Source: Tubiluchus corallicola (Eukaryota; Priapulida; Priapulimorpha; Priapulimorphida; Tubiluchidae). From it: DNA of 64,000 nt. How positions within the stretch are numbered: position 1 is the stretch's first letter; each line of letters begins with the position of its first letter. The notes under the pieces are model-generated. The model was given only the letters and a program-made list of their open reading frames with translations. It was not told the DNA's origin and ran no database searches. Positions 1-9,263 of the stretch are shown here, piece after piece. The position numbers were made by a program, and so were the translations under genes. Where the stretch lies: NCBI GenBank assembly GCA_030141605.1, contig JAQGDQ010000672.1:1-64000 (forward strand), read 5' to 3'.

Positions 1-154
1 AGTATCTTCTTCATTATGCAGTTTTAAGATTAGACTTACACAGGCTAACTATATTAACAGTGTGGCCGCTTGCTGAAGCTGATGATTTTATACGGAGAAG
101 AAAATTAAACTCACATTTCTTATCTATCAAAAACTGCCGCAAGAAGCCTTCGCA

Positions 155-372
155 CAGTTCCAGCAATTGACGATGATCATGAAAAGGTCAAAGGTTAAGC
201 GTTGCATTTTTGTAACAGTTAAGAGTACCAGACAATGCATTTGTGTACACTTAAGAATGCTTCGCAGGCCAGGTTGATGTAATAGTAACAGTTTTAACAG
301 CTAGTTAGAACCTTAACTAGTTCATTTTTTCTTGTTCCCATGCAAGAACCTGCTAGTAAACCACTCTACGGT
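155..372 (-). repeat. Dispersed repeat, inverted partner of 61620-61810
   Basis: On the minus strand this stretch resembles the plus strand of 61620-61810: both share an AACAAGAAAAAATGAAC-like segment, a GTGTACAC block and a GACCTTTTCACGATCATC-like block in the same order. No coding potential is seen. It probably belongs to an old interspersed element of about 200 bp. The ends were not defined. Confidence 0.55.
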
Positions 373-571
373 TAATACAGAATTAAGTAAAGTCCATGTA
401 AAACAAGTAAAGTGACTGCATTGATGCAGCAGACGGCTTTGGTTTGCCCGCTTGTCACATGATGGTTGTAGTAAAGAAGCGTTGCTGTTGTACACTTAAC
501 CTTTGACCTACAGCAACTGTGCATGCGCACAACGAAACTGTGAAAATGGTTATTTGACAACAAAAACTTAC

Positions 572-874
572 ACGCGGAAGAGAAACCTAGAACGGAATCG
601 GCTCCGTGGCACTCTTCCTCCTTGTCGCAGCTAATCTGGCAGCTCATGGAACGGTTTGCGTACGGCAGAGCATTGGAGCATAAACACTTTTGCGGGTAAG
701 GCCAGTGCATTTGGCCAGTATACTCTCCATACAATCCATAGTAAAGGTAGCCCCTATCTGTGCACGTGGTGTCACACAGATGTAAAAACGGTCCGGGAAT
801 CAGGAACCAAGAGAAAGGATAGTATACATCGGGATCGTAATAAGCGAAACAACCACGGTACGATGGATGGTAAC
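572..874 (-). CDS. WSC-domain exon (third of three seen), partial gene
   Basis: Internal exon of 303 nt (101 codons) read on the minus strand. A TTTTCTAG acceptor lies just above 874 and a GTAAGT donor just below 572, and both junctions are phase 1. The translation has the cysteine pattern of a WSC carbohydrate-binding domain: YRGCFAYYDPD near the start, then LCDTTCTDRGY, KCLCSNALPYANRSMSC, and CHGADSVLGFS at the end. WSC domains occur in secreted or membrane-anchored glycan-binding proteins. The two other WSC exons of the same phase lie at 1889-2215 and 4407-4715. This copy is the most divergent. The remainder of the gene would continue to the left of the window. Confidence 0.7.
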
Positions 875-1111
875 CTAGAAAATTGGCAAGTTGCCAAGGT
901 GTGAAATTTTTTTCGAATAATATTTTCTGAACTATAAAAGTTACCGTTTATATGTATCATATTACAAATAGTGAGTGAAACGGGATACTCTATAGAATAC
1001 CTAGCCGTTTATGGAGTGTCAAAACAAACCAGATAAGGTATCTAAAATAGTTCCTTCTACATTCTTCCTAGGCGTTTCATGGAGTGTCAAAACAGTCTAA
1101 AAAATTAACTA

Positions 1112-1563
1112 CAGTCAACCTCGGGTATAAGGGAGACTTATAACGGATTTTTCGTAACGTTTTTTCTATGTGAAAATCTTCATACATAACGTACTCGTAT
1201 ATAAGTAACTTTCGGTTATAAGGGACGATATCTTCAGTCCAGCGTAATAGAAACCCAGGTAAATTATCTCTCATATAAGGGACCCTATGATCAAAATGAA
1301 ATTGATCGATTTTTAACCTCAATTTTTCGCAAACTCAGCCGTCGAACAGCTCGGTTTCCACGGTCACATACATCTCGTATCACTGAAGGAGCTTCCTACA
1401 TACCGTTTGTACTGAATGTGTAGCAATATTCCATAAAAATATGAGTAACAGTACGGGTCTAGATACATCCTCGTTCTGACTCAACTTCGACTATAAGGGA
1501 CATCGGATATAAAGGACGTTTTTTTCCGGTCCCGAGGTTGTCCCTTATATCCGCTGTTGACCG
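1112..1563. mobile_element. Pogo/Tigger-like MITE with TA target duplication
   Basis: The 452-bp element starts CAGTCAACCTCGGGTATAAG and ends with the inverted counterpart (TTATATCCGCTGTTGACCG), flanked on both sides by TA (1110-1111 and 1564-1565). Subterminal motifs of the TATAAGGGAC type recur inside in both orientations. No transposase frame is present, so it is non-autonomous. The TA duplication and CAGT-type termini are typical of Tc1/mariner (pogo branch) MITEs. It sits in the intron between two WSC exons. Confidence 0.7.
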
Positions 1564-1888
1564 TACGTCCAAAGTTTTCCCATTACTGACCCGTTTGAGC
1601 ATCCGGGTGATTTCATGTGTTTTAGCAATTTTGCAGCATTTGTAGTAAATGCGGAGCAAAATTATTAGCGTGAATGAATATTCCGGTTGCCTAATGCAGA
1701 GCGACACTAACCTGTTTCACACCTGAATGGGACAAGCCCGTTCAGAAGTTGATTTGTCATGATCGTTGTTAATTAGGTGTTACATATTTTTGCCCAGTAC
1801 CGAACAAAGGGGCGTGCATACAGGGTTTTATGTAAAATGGTTTTGATTTAACTGCGCTCAATTCAGCCTTAATTTATACTACATTTAC

Positions 1889-2215
1889 CTCCAGTATCAT
1901 ACAGCGCAAATGTATCATTGTCATTGGTATCACCACATAGCCCCGTGTTGCCGTCCGAACATTTTAAACATGCTGTTGAATCACCAAAAGCATGCACCCC
2001 ACCACCAAATGATTCGTCACAGTGACAGGTACTAGATTCGCTATCCGTCTGATTCACAAATGCAAAATATCCCGTGGAATCGTCTTCAGCACTGCGCCTT
2101 CTGCACTCATAAAGACAGTCATAAGCAGAAGTGATCTTTGTGATGGTGTGCTTGATGTCCGGTGCTACGTCAAATGACCAGCATCCTACAAACTCGGGAG
2201 GCTCATCGTTCCAAA
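1889..2215 (-). CDS. WSC-domain exon (second of three seen), partial gene
   Basis: Internal exon of 327 nt (109 codons) on the minus strand, with acceptor TATTTGCAG above 2215 and donor GTAAAT below 1889. Phase is 1 at both ends, like its two sister exons. It encodes one WSC domain: FVGCWSFDV, then YDCLYECRRR, FVNQTDSESSTCHCDES, CLKCSDGNTGLCGD and a closing FALYDTGG. The paired cysteines and the terminal (A/S)xYDTGG are shared with the exon at 4407-4715. The likely product is an extracellular, possibly glycan-binding multi-WSC protein. First and last exons were not found, so the full protein cannot be named. Confidence 0.8.
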
Positions 2216-2315
2216 CTGCAAATAGAAAAGACATAATTCGTCTCATCGTAATAGTAAAACCTGAGCAAAAAACAACGACTACAACCTTAAGATTTAAAAC
2301 CACAGCATTTTAAGC

Positions 2316-4330
2316 TGCAGAGACATTATTAGTACTCTACTGAGAACAACAATATTCTAAGTTGCAGGTTTTGTTTTTGGTTTGTGTTTTGTCTCTATTG
2401 AGAACAACAACATTCTAAGCTCAAGGACATTATTAGTACTCTATTGAGAACAACAACATTCTAAGCTGCAGAGACATTATTAGTACTGTATTGAGAACAA
2501 AAACATTCTAAGTTGCAGGGACATTATTAGTACTCTACTGAGAACAACAATATTCTAAGTTGCAGGGACATTATTAGTACTCTATTGAGAACAACAACAT
2601 TCTAAGCTGCAGAGACATTATTAGTACTCCATTGAGAACAACAACATTCTAAGCTTCAAGGACATTATTAGTACTCTATTGAGAACAACAACATTCTAAG
2701 CTGCAGAGACATGATTAGTACTCTATTGAGAACAACAACATTCTAAGTTGCAGAGACATTATTAGTACTCTACTGAGAACAACAACATTCTAAGCTGCAG
2801 AAACATTATTAGTATTCTATTGAGAACAACAACATCTAAGTTGCAGGGACATTATTAGTACTCTATGAGAACAAAACATTCTAAGTGCAGACATTATTAG
2901 TACTCTATTGAGACAACAACATTCTAAGTTGCAGGGACATTATTAGTACTCTATTGAGAACAAAACATTCTAAGTGCAGGGACATTATTATTACTTATTG
3001 AGAACAACAACATTCTAAGTTGCAGAGACATTATTAGTATCTATTGAGACAAACATTCTAAGTGCAGGACATTATTAGTACTCTATGAGAACAACAACAT
3101 TCTAAGTGCAGAGACATTATTAGTACTTATGAGACAACAACATTCTAAGTGCAGAGACATTATTAGTTGGTTTGTGGGTTTTGTACTCTATTGAGAACAA
3201 CAACATTCTAAGCTGCAGAGACATTATTAGTACTCTATTGAGAACAACAACATTCTAAGCTGCAGAGACATTATTAGTACTCTATTGAGAACAACAACAT
3301 TCTAAGCTGCAGAGACATTATTAGTACTCTACTGAGAACAAAAACATTCTAAGCTGCAGAGACATTATTAGTACTCTATTGAGAACAACAACATTCTAAG
3401 CTTCAAGGCATATTATACTTATGAGAACAACAACATTCTAAGTGCAGAGACATATTATATCTATGAGAACAAAACATTCTAAGTGCAGGACATTATTAGT
3501 ACTCTATTGAGAACAACAACATTCTAAGCTGCAGAGACATTATTAGTACTCTATGGTTTGTTGGGACATTATTAGTACTCTATTGAGAACAAAAACATTC
3601 TAAGCTTCAAGGACATTATTAGTACTCTATTGATTTGTACAGGGACATTATTAGTACTCTATTGAGAACAACAACATTCTAAGCTGCAGAGACATGATTA
3701 TTACTTTATTGAGAACAACAACATTCTAAGTTGCAGAGACATTATTAGTACTCTACTGAGAACAAAAACATTCTAAGCTACAGGGACATTATTAGTACTC
3801 TATTGAGAACAACAACATTCTAAGCTGCAGAGACATGATTATTACTTTATTGAGAACAACAACATTCTAAGTTGCAGAGACATTATTAAGACATTATTAT
3901 CTCTATTGAGAACAACAACATTCTATAGAGACATGATTATACTTGGTGTTGGGTTTTTGTTTGTGGTTTTTTACTCTATTGAGAACAACAACATTCTAAG
4001 TTGCAGAGACATGATTAGTACTCTATCGAGAACAACAACATTCTAAGTTGCAGGGACATTATTATTACTCTACTGAGAACAACAACATTCTAAGTTGCAG
4101 AGACATTATTAGTACTCTATTGAGTACAACAACATTCTAAGTTGCAGGGACATTATTAGTACTCTACTGAGAACAACAACATTCTAAGTTGCAGAGACAT
4201 TATTAGTACTCTATTGAGAACAACAACATTCTAAGTTGCAGGGACATTATTAGTACTCTATTGAGAACAAAAACATTCTAAGCTGCAGAGACATTATTAG
4301 TACTCTAGTGAGAACAACAATATTCTAAGT
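2316..4330. repeat. 47-bp minisatellite, about 40 copies
   Basis: Tandem array with a unit of about 47 bp built around GAGAACAACAACATTCTAAG, GCAGAGACATTATTAG and TACTCTA. It lies in the intron between the WSC exons at 4407-4715 and 1889-2215. Most units are near-identical. Between roughly 2850-3150 and 3400-3480 many units lose single bases, and GT-rich interruptions (around 2369-2392, 3167-3183, 3553-3560 and 3953-3972) break the array. These look more like long-read consensus errors than biology. Confidence 0.9.
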
Positions 4331-4406
4331 TGATTCATAAAAATACGATGCAGAACACAGCTACGAATTCTGCACCTTCGAAAGCACAAAATGTCGGAAC
4401 ACTTAC

Positions 4407-4715
4407 CACCGGTATCGTATATAGAACTTGTCGGAACAGAAGCATTTCCACAAAACATGCCATCAGCAGAATCCGTATTGCAAGCAGGGCAGGTGCTGTT
4501 GTAGCTTCCGTATCTTCCGTATGAATTGCCACAAGCACAGAGAAATCCCGTGCTGGGATCGTGAGTTATGCTAGTAAACGGGAATTCTTCACTCTCACAC
4601 TTGGTGATGCATTCGCGGGGATCTTCGGCTTGCTCTGTGTCAAGATTCGAACTTGTTATACTGACGTTGCCCTTAAAGCAACCAACATACTCAAAACGCT
4701 CAGAAATGTTTTCAC
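4407..4715 (-). CDS. WSC-domain exon (first of three seen), partial gene
   Basis: Internal exon of 309 nt (103 codons) on the minus strand, with acceptor TTTTCAG above 4715 and donor GTAAGT below 4407, phase 1 at both ends. It encodes a clear WSC domain: FEYVGCFKGNVS, then PRECITKCESEEF, GFLCACGNSYGRYGS, CPACNTDSADGMFCGN and TSSIYDTGG. Members of this family are secreted or type I membrane proteins that bind polysaccharide or act in surface sensing. Because all three WSC exons are symmetrical (1-1), they look like products of exon duplication. No signal peptide exon was recognised up to about 7 kb. Confidence 0.8.
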
Positions 4716-4799
4716 CTGAAAACCAATAAGGATAACAAGAACTATAATAAAAACAAAGATAGTAAAACTGACAATCGTGAACTAATCAGACGGTTTTTA

Positions 4800-4870
4800 A
4801 TAAATCTAATAATAATCATAATCATAATCTTTTTTATTTATCTTGCAATACACATACACTTATACTACAA
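4800..4870 (-). mobile_element. Possible LINE 3' tail
   Basis: On the minus strand this ends in a GATTATGATTATTATT simple repeat after a TTGCAAGATAAATAAAA stretch. The layout is like the other LINE 3' ends in the window. No linked coding remnant was seen next to it. Confidence 0.3.
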
Positions 4871-5075
4871 ATAATTTGAAAAAAGAATTGTGAAGAAAAG
4901 ACAGCAAAAGATAAATTGGTCATCTAATCTAGAGCCGCTACTTTTTTGGAACTCCTTTTCCTATTCGTTTCCTTTTTATTGTGCATCTAAATCTTCCATA
5001 CGGTCAAAATTGGTCATTGGTACAATCTGGTCAACCATGGTCGGTCATTGGTCAAAATTACTAGAATGACAGCTT

Positions 5076-5309
5076 ATGGGAACAGCTACGCAATTGCCAG
5101 ACTGGCAAACGAAGCTGTTCCACTTTCTTGACACATTTAATTTCTTAAACGTTGCAGGTAAATTTAACGAGATTCTGTGCATCATAGCACAGGAAGTTAA
5201 CCCACTTTGTCGGTGTGGCGACGAAGAACAAAACACTGGGCATCTGCTCTACAAGTGCCAGCTAGTGTATAACTTAAGAAGACAGGTTTGGGGAAAAAAG
5301 ATCTAAATT
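5076..5309 (+). pseudogene. LINE reverse-transcriptase C-terminal remnant
   Basis: A short open stretch ends in PLCRCGDEEQNTGHLLYKC and then QLVYNLRRQVW. The C-x-C-x8-H-x4-C spacing followed by aromatic/basic residues is the C-terminal zinc-knuckle region typical of Jockey/CR1-type non-LTR reverse transcriptases. Upstream polymerase motifs are absent, so it is a dead 5'-truncated fragment. It lies to the right of the WSC exon at 4407-4715. Confidence 0.55.
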
Positions 5310-5940
5310 GAATTTATATAGTTACAAATCAGGAAACTACTCAAGCCTTTGTAAATTTATTGCACGGTAACTTTTTGTTAGTAATTTTCGCATTTATAAC
5401 TAACTTATATAAAATAATATTTTAAAATGTATTTTTCTAATTTTTAACTGCACAAAAGAATTTAGGTATTACTTCATTTCAAAAATTCCTGAAAAACCTT
5501 TGCAATGCATAGTAAACTCATACTTCTACACCAGTAACACTATACCTATAAGTTAATAGGTTCAGTCAGTTAATGGGGTCAAAACATGTATTTCTATTAT
5601 TCCGCTCTGGCAATTATGTCTCGTCAAACATAAGCAGATATGCGCCTATTACCTAATATTCAGGAGTTACAAATAGAAAAACGTTGCTTTACCTTTCGTA
5701 CTAATAAAAAACGACAAACCACCCAGAAACACTACAATGTATGCATTGCAAACCATTACTGACGTATTAATAAGTAGTTATTATTCGTTCTGAACAGTAA
5801 GCGAAAAGTTTTTCAGAACAAAAAGTTATGGAATCCATTGTTAGGAAAAACCAAGTAGTTCAGCAGCAAGTGTTCTAGAATCTATTGACCTGGATGCTAT
5901 TATACCGATCTTTTGATTTTCTTCCCAGAATTACGCTTCT
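5310..5940. other. AT-rich stretch, nothing recognised
   Basis: No coding pattern, tandem repeat or terminal inverted repeat was found in these 630 bases. Confidence 0.5.
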
Positions 5941-5943
5941 TAA

Positions 5944-6492
5944 AGAAAAATCGGACGACTGATCAGACTCAATCTTATTTTAATTTATTCTCCAAAGTGT
6001 AAATTTTCTTTCCTATAAAAGTTAGTAATTGTTTCTTATATTTGAATAATTAGCTTAGAAAATTAATTAATGGCAACCGAACTCAGCTATTGTTTACGTC
6101 AGAAAGTAACCACAGTTTGTGCAATGGCAGAAGTCTTCCCTTGCGCGTCAAGTATCTTTGCGTAAGTGTTACATTGCTGCTTAAACGCATGATGTCACGA
6201 AAATGAGCTCTACGTCATATGACATTACAAACTAACACTGCAGTTCATGATCAGGGTTATCACGGTACCCCCTTCTATTTGTCAGCCACATGCATGTGAC
6301 AAAAAGACGCCGTTACCAATCTTAGTAGATTCACTGAGCAGCGCGTAACTTTGAAAGTTTAACGAAATTTGAGTATCCCAGGTAATTATTATTTAACCAA
6401 AGGTTTGATTTAGAAAAAAGCTATTGTAGTTTTCAATATTTTAGAGCATTCTTTATTCTGAACTAATGTTTACACAATCGTACGGTTTTCCT
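5944..6492. mobile_element. TTAA-flanked MITE, family B, copy 1
   Basis: Non-coding 549-bp element with terminal inverted repeats: AGAAAAATCGGACGACTG at the left, and the inverted form of AGGAAAACCGTACGATTG at the right. TTAA occurs on both sides (5940-5943 and 6493-6496). Copies with the same internal order lie at 8728-9259 and, inverted, at 52024-52566. The TTAA flanks suggest mobilisation by a piggyBac-type transposase, but the termini are not typical piggyBac ends. Confidence 0.7.
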
Positions 6493-6739
6493 TTAATAAT
6501 AACTGAGATTACCGTTTCATTCGATATTCCAGAAAATATTCAAAAAGCCAGAGATCCGTAAAACGAACAGATATGCAGCTTTAGTATCAGATGTTGAAAA
6601 ACTTTTTGAAAATTTTGAGCTGCCGTTTTTGTTCAATTTGAGATGAACAGTCGCGGTTTTACTTCTGCTGACAATGTGATATGCTTAAAATACAAACGGT
6701 GTCATTTCAAAGGAAAATTACATGTGAAACGCGAATTAT

Positions 6740-7375
6740 ATAATAATAATAATAAATCTTTATTAAAGAAATGAATATATATACACAAAGGTGCCTCTTT
6801 TTGCAGGCTCAAATCAACAAATTACATTTTCACATAACAAATCTTTTAAATCCAGTTTCACAGTATGTACAACGAATAACATTTTATACTTAAATTAGAT
6901 ATAATTTCAAACGAATCACAAGTATTATACAAACAAATTAACTTTATACAACTACATAATTTATTTTTGTATACTGGAGCGGGCCTAAATTAACAATTAC
7001 TTAGTATAAAGTTGTCTCTGATCAGGTTAGTGAAAGCCATTATTAAATTTTTATCAGATTGAAGCATAATATTACGTGTATAATTTGCATCAGCTTATTA
7101 CATCTGAATAAAATGTGCTGAGGAGTTTGCTCTTCTTCAAATGCGAAGAGACTTAACAAAACTTGCCGTCATCTCATCATATGCAGTTTTATGTTCGAAA
7201 TTTTCGCCAGCTGAAAAACCTGTAAATTGTAATCTATGATGAAAAAATGGACTTTTCGAAGGGACGTATATAAAAACCAAATAAGATCGAAGTTTTCTGA
7301 CGCTGATGAGATACATGGGCAGTTTACCCACATCCTACGGTGTACACTATTAGCTCCACACAATAATTACTTACT
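6740..7375 (-). mobile_element. Truncated LINE 3' end
   Basis: On the minus strand, 7160-7065 reads SLFAFEEEQTPQHILFRCNK, the C-terminal zinc-knuckle end of a non-LTR reverse transcriptase. It is followed by about 330 bp of 3' UTR that ends in an AATAAAGATTTATTATTATT tail near 6740. Frames upstream are broken, so it is a relic. The tail of short tandem repeats is typical of CR1/L2/RTE-like insertions. Confidence 0.6.
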
Positions 7376-7378
7376 TTT

Positions 7379-7881
7379 CAGGGATGAGAATGACAAATTG
7401 TAAAAAACTCTGAAACAGGTCGGGGGTTTTGGGGCCACCTAGGCCCCCAATGGAGTTCAAGGGGAGCCAGAAACAAGTTGCAATTTTGTGACCATAGAGA
7501 ACCTATAAGTGGGCTTAAAATATCAGTTAAATTGTTTCATGCATAATTTAAAATACCCAACTATCAAGGATACATGACACCTAATTGACTCAAATATGTA
7601 CTGGCCGCTGCTATGCAAAAGTATATAAAAACTGTCTGCAATTGACTTAAATAACTCTGCACAATTGATTCTATATTTTTATACATAGAGATATACACGT
7701 GGTTACACTGATGTACGTGATGTAAGCAAAGTGACGGCCTGCCAACTAGCGGTCAGCTTGTGAAATAATGTACTGGGTCCGTAAAAATTTCCTCAACGAA
7801 TTTACGCGATTTACAAAAATGGCACTACTGGTTTTCCAAAAACTCGGAATTCCGCATATCTGCGGAAAATTCTCATCCCTG
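7379..7881. mobile_element. MITE with CAGGGATGAGAAT terminal inverted repeats, copy 1
   Basis: The element begins CAGGGATGAGAATGAC and ends ATTCTCATCCCTG, a perfect 13-bp inverted terminus. Internal sequence is non-coding and closely matches 41278-41766 (shared GCAATTTTGTGACCA, AAAGTATATAAAAACTGTC and GATATACACGTGGTTACACT). CAGGG termini suggest a hAT-type element. An exact 8-bp target duplication was not found here. Confidence 0.75.
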
Positions 7882-7961
7882 ACCTTTAAGACATGGAAGC
7901 TAACTCTAACATGCTAAAAACGAAAACCGGACACTGGTGAGTAAAAATACATGGTGTACGC

Positions 7962-8443
7962 CAGGGGTGTGCAAATTGCGGCCCGCCGAGAGAATTTGTG
8001 CGGCCCGCGAAGAGATTTGTCAACCTAATGAAAGTGCGGTCTGGGCGATAATTGAGTGTATCCAGCTGAAGTTCATGCCACGCTCCCAAAGATAGTGCGG
8101 GTAGTTTTTTCTACTAGATCGGATGCCATTAACCCTTTACAAGACGGTTGTAGCTTAATGTCACTGTACTACACAGACTGTGTGATACACATTACTAATA
8201 TGCATTGTAATGAAATTACCACTATCTGTCCTGAAAGTAGAAATATATGGTTTGTAACATAAATTTTAATAACTTCCAAAATGGTTTCTTGAGTGTAGTA
8301 GTAATGATGTACGCAGGTCGGATGCAAAAAAATCGTTATTAGGTCCTACTGTACTTGGCTCCTTGATCAAACTGCCTGTGGCCCGCAGGAATTGCGGGAA
8401 AGTTTAATGTGGCCCGGCTAGTCAGATAATTTACACACCCCTG
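7962..8443. mobile_element. hAT-type MITE with 8-bp target duplication
   Basis: The 482-bp element starts CAGGGGTGTGCAAATTGCGG and ends TAATTTACACACCCCTG. The flanks are GTGTACGC (7954-7961) and GCGTACGC (8444-8451), matching at 7 of 8 positions. CAGGGGTG termini plus an 8-bp duplication are the hallmark of hAT elements. No transposase coding is present. The GCGGCCCGC subterminal block is repeated near both ends. Confidence 0.85.
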
Positions 8444-8727
8444 GCGTACGCATTGTTTTAGAAAATATCAGGTCAAGAACTAGAAAGAATTAAGCTCTAA
8501 AAGTCCCCATGCATGTGTTCATCACAAGTACTGAGGTATCTTTGGAAATTTTTTCACTTAAATTTGAGATGGTCACCTGGAAACTTATTAAAGATGTAGT
8601 TGAATTGACACAGAGAGACCTAGGAGTACATGGTCCATTTGAACTGATTCTGGTCATTAGAGGAGCTTTACATCAACATTCCAACGTCTGTGCATCTGTA
8701 GTGTAAATAATAATCAAAACCCATTAA

Positions 8728-9259
8728 AAGAAAACTGGACGATTGATTATATGCAATATCATTTTAATTTACTGAACAAAATATTTGTTTTCGCTACAAG
8801 AATTAGTAATTGTTTCTACGTTTTGAATATTTACCTTGGAAAGTTAATTAGCGGCCACCGAACACAGCTATTGCTCACATCACAAACTAACCACTGTTTG
8901 TGCAATGGTACACATCTTCCCTGCGTGTCAAGCAGACTTGAGTAAGCGAAGATTGTTAAAAGACGCTGACGTGACATCACGAAATGAGCTCTACGTCACA
9001 GATGAACGCTGCAATTCATGATCATGCCTATTATGGTAGCAAGCCTATTTGCCGGCCACGCGAATGTGATAAAAAGGCACCATTGCCCGTCTTAGTGGAT
9101 TCGCTGAGCTGCATGTAGCTTTGAAAGTTTAACAAAATTTAATTATCCGAGGTAATTATTATTTAATCTAAGCTTTGATTTAAAAAAAAGCTGTTGTAGT
9201 TTTCAATATTTCAGCATTCTTTATTTAAAACTAATGTCTACACAATCGTCCAGTTTTCT
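8728..9259. mobile_element. TTAA-flanked MITE, family B, copy 2
   Basis: Starts AAGAAAACTGGACGATTG and ends CAATCGTCCAGTTTTCT, with TTAA on each side (8724-8727, 9260-9263). The interior aligns in order with 5944-6492, including a GTTTGTGCAATGG block, the CACGAAATGAGCTCTACGTCA block and the TTCGCTGAG block. No coding capacity. Confidence 0.75.
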
Positions 9260-9263
9260 TTAA

